A DNA stretch of 7,107 bases from Gammaproteobacteria bacterium (lineage in GTDB: Bacteria > Pseudomonadota > Gammaproteobacteria > Pseudomonadales > Halieaceae), in assembly GCA_002748505.1 (NCBI GenBank), contig PDSN01000018.1, forward strand, positions 1 through 7,107. The letters run 5' to 3'. Of the stretch, positions 6,775-7,107 are shown one piece after another. How positions within the stretch are numbered: position 1 is the first letter of the stretch; each line of letters starts with the position of its first letter. The notes under the pieces were generated by a model. That model did no database searches. It was not told the origin of the DNA and saw only the letters and a program-made list of their open reading frames with translations. Both the position numbers and the translations under genes were made by a program.

Positions 6775-7107
6775 TCACGCAAACGGCCACACCAGAGGCA
6801 CGATAATAACCGTCAGAATGCCGACCAAAATAGTCAGCGGAGTACCCATAACGAGGAAGTCTCGAAAGCGATAATCTCCGGGACCGTAGACCATAAGGTT
6901 GGTCTGGTAACCAATGGGTGTTGCAAAACAGGTAGAGGCCGCCATCATCAAGGTAACGGCAAAGGGTTCGAGGCTGACGCCCAGACTTTGACTGATTTCC
7001 ATTATAATAGGGAACATGATTACCGCGGCGGCGACGTTAGACACCATCGCAGAAAACAGCGCAGTGAGCGCAAACACCATGGCCAGGACCATCATCGGCG
7101 ACGATGC
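6775..7107 (-). CDS. SLC13/DASS-type permease, C-terminal fragment
   Basis: The last 110 residues of a membrane transporter are visible; the frame is open to the window edge and the gene starts outside. Three hydrophobic stretches are seen: one near the start of the fragment (MVLAMVFALTALFSAMV), a second running through AAAVIMFPIIM, and a third just before the end (LTILVGILTVIIVPLVW). Between them are SNVAAAVIMFP and CFATPIGYQTNLMVYGPGDYRFRDF, the latter a loop characteristic of the C-terminal repeat of SLC13-family (divalent anion:Na+ symporter-like) permeases, often annotated as sulfate, citrate or dicarboxylate transporters. Members with this ending often carry TrkA-C domains in the middle, which would lie upstream and cannot be checked here. 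The substrate cannot be read from this fragment. It is on the same strand as the atu operon but 207 bases away, so co-transcription is uncertain. Confidence 0.85.
   Translation of the reverse strand, partial: ASSPMMVLAMVFALTALFSAMVSNVAAAVIMFPIIMEISQSLGVSLEPFAVTLMMAASTCFATPIGYQTNLMVYGPGDYRFRDFLVMGTPLTILVGILTVIIVPLVWPFA

Overview
The window looks like the chromosome of an aerobic gammaproteobacterium with moderate GC content, possibly of the Cellvibrionales/marine type. That placement is an inference from the style of the proteins and the gene content; no rRNA or other phylogenetic marker is present. Coding density is very high. I see no mobile element, tRNA, CRISPR array or sign of recent transfer.

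Layout. Positions 1-237 (+) hold the 3' end of recQ, the HRDC domain of the RecQ helicase. After a 33-bp convergent gap, positions 271-6567 (-) hold a tight four-gene operon. In transcription order it contains an AtuA-family protein (DUF1446 plus its C-terminal domain), the carboxyltransferase beta subunit of an acyl-CoA carboxylase, a crotonase-fold hydratase, and the biotin-carrying alpha subunit of the carboxylase. Junctions are a 4-base ATGA overlap, then gaps of 27 and 31 bases, each with a good Shine-Dalgarno sequence. A 207-bp intergenic region upstream (6568-6774) carries a candidate promoter, a 16-bp palindrome and a hairpin. Positions 6775-7107 (-) hold the C-terminal part of an SLC13/DASS-type membrane permease that runs off the window.

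How the genes work together. The gene set and order (A-C-E-F) match the acyclic terpene utilization (atu) pathway of pseudomonads. In that pathway geranyl-CoA carboxylase (AtuC + AtuF) carboxylates cis-geranyl-CoA, and AtuE hydrates the resulting isohexenylglutaconyl-CoA. A lyase then removes the two-carbon unit, and the product enters beta-oxidation and the leucine/isovalerate (liu) route. The beta subunit carries ESAGANLL where 3-methylcrotonyl-CoA carboxylases have a DSGGANLP-type motif, which favours a geranyl-CoA-like over a methylcrotonyl-CoA substrate. The citronellyl-CoA dehydrogenase (atuD), atuB, atuG, atuH, a regulator and the lyase are not in this window, so the operon is a reduced version or its partners lie elsewhere. 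The true substrate remains unproven. AtuA has no firmly established activity and is the least understood component here.
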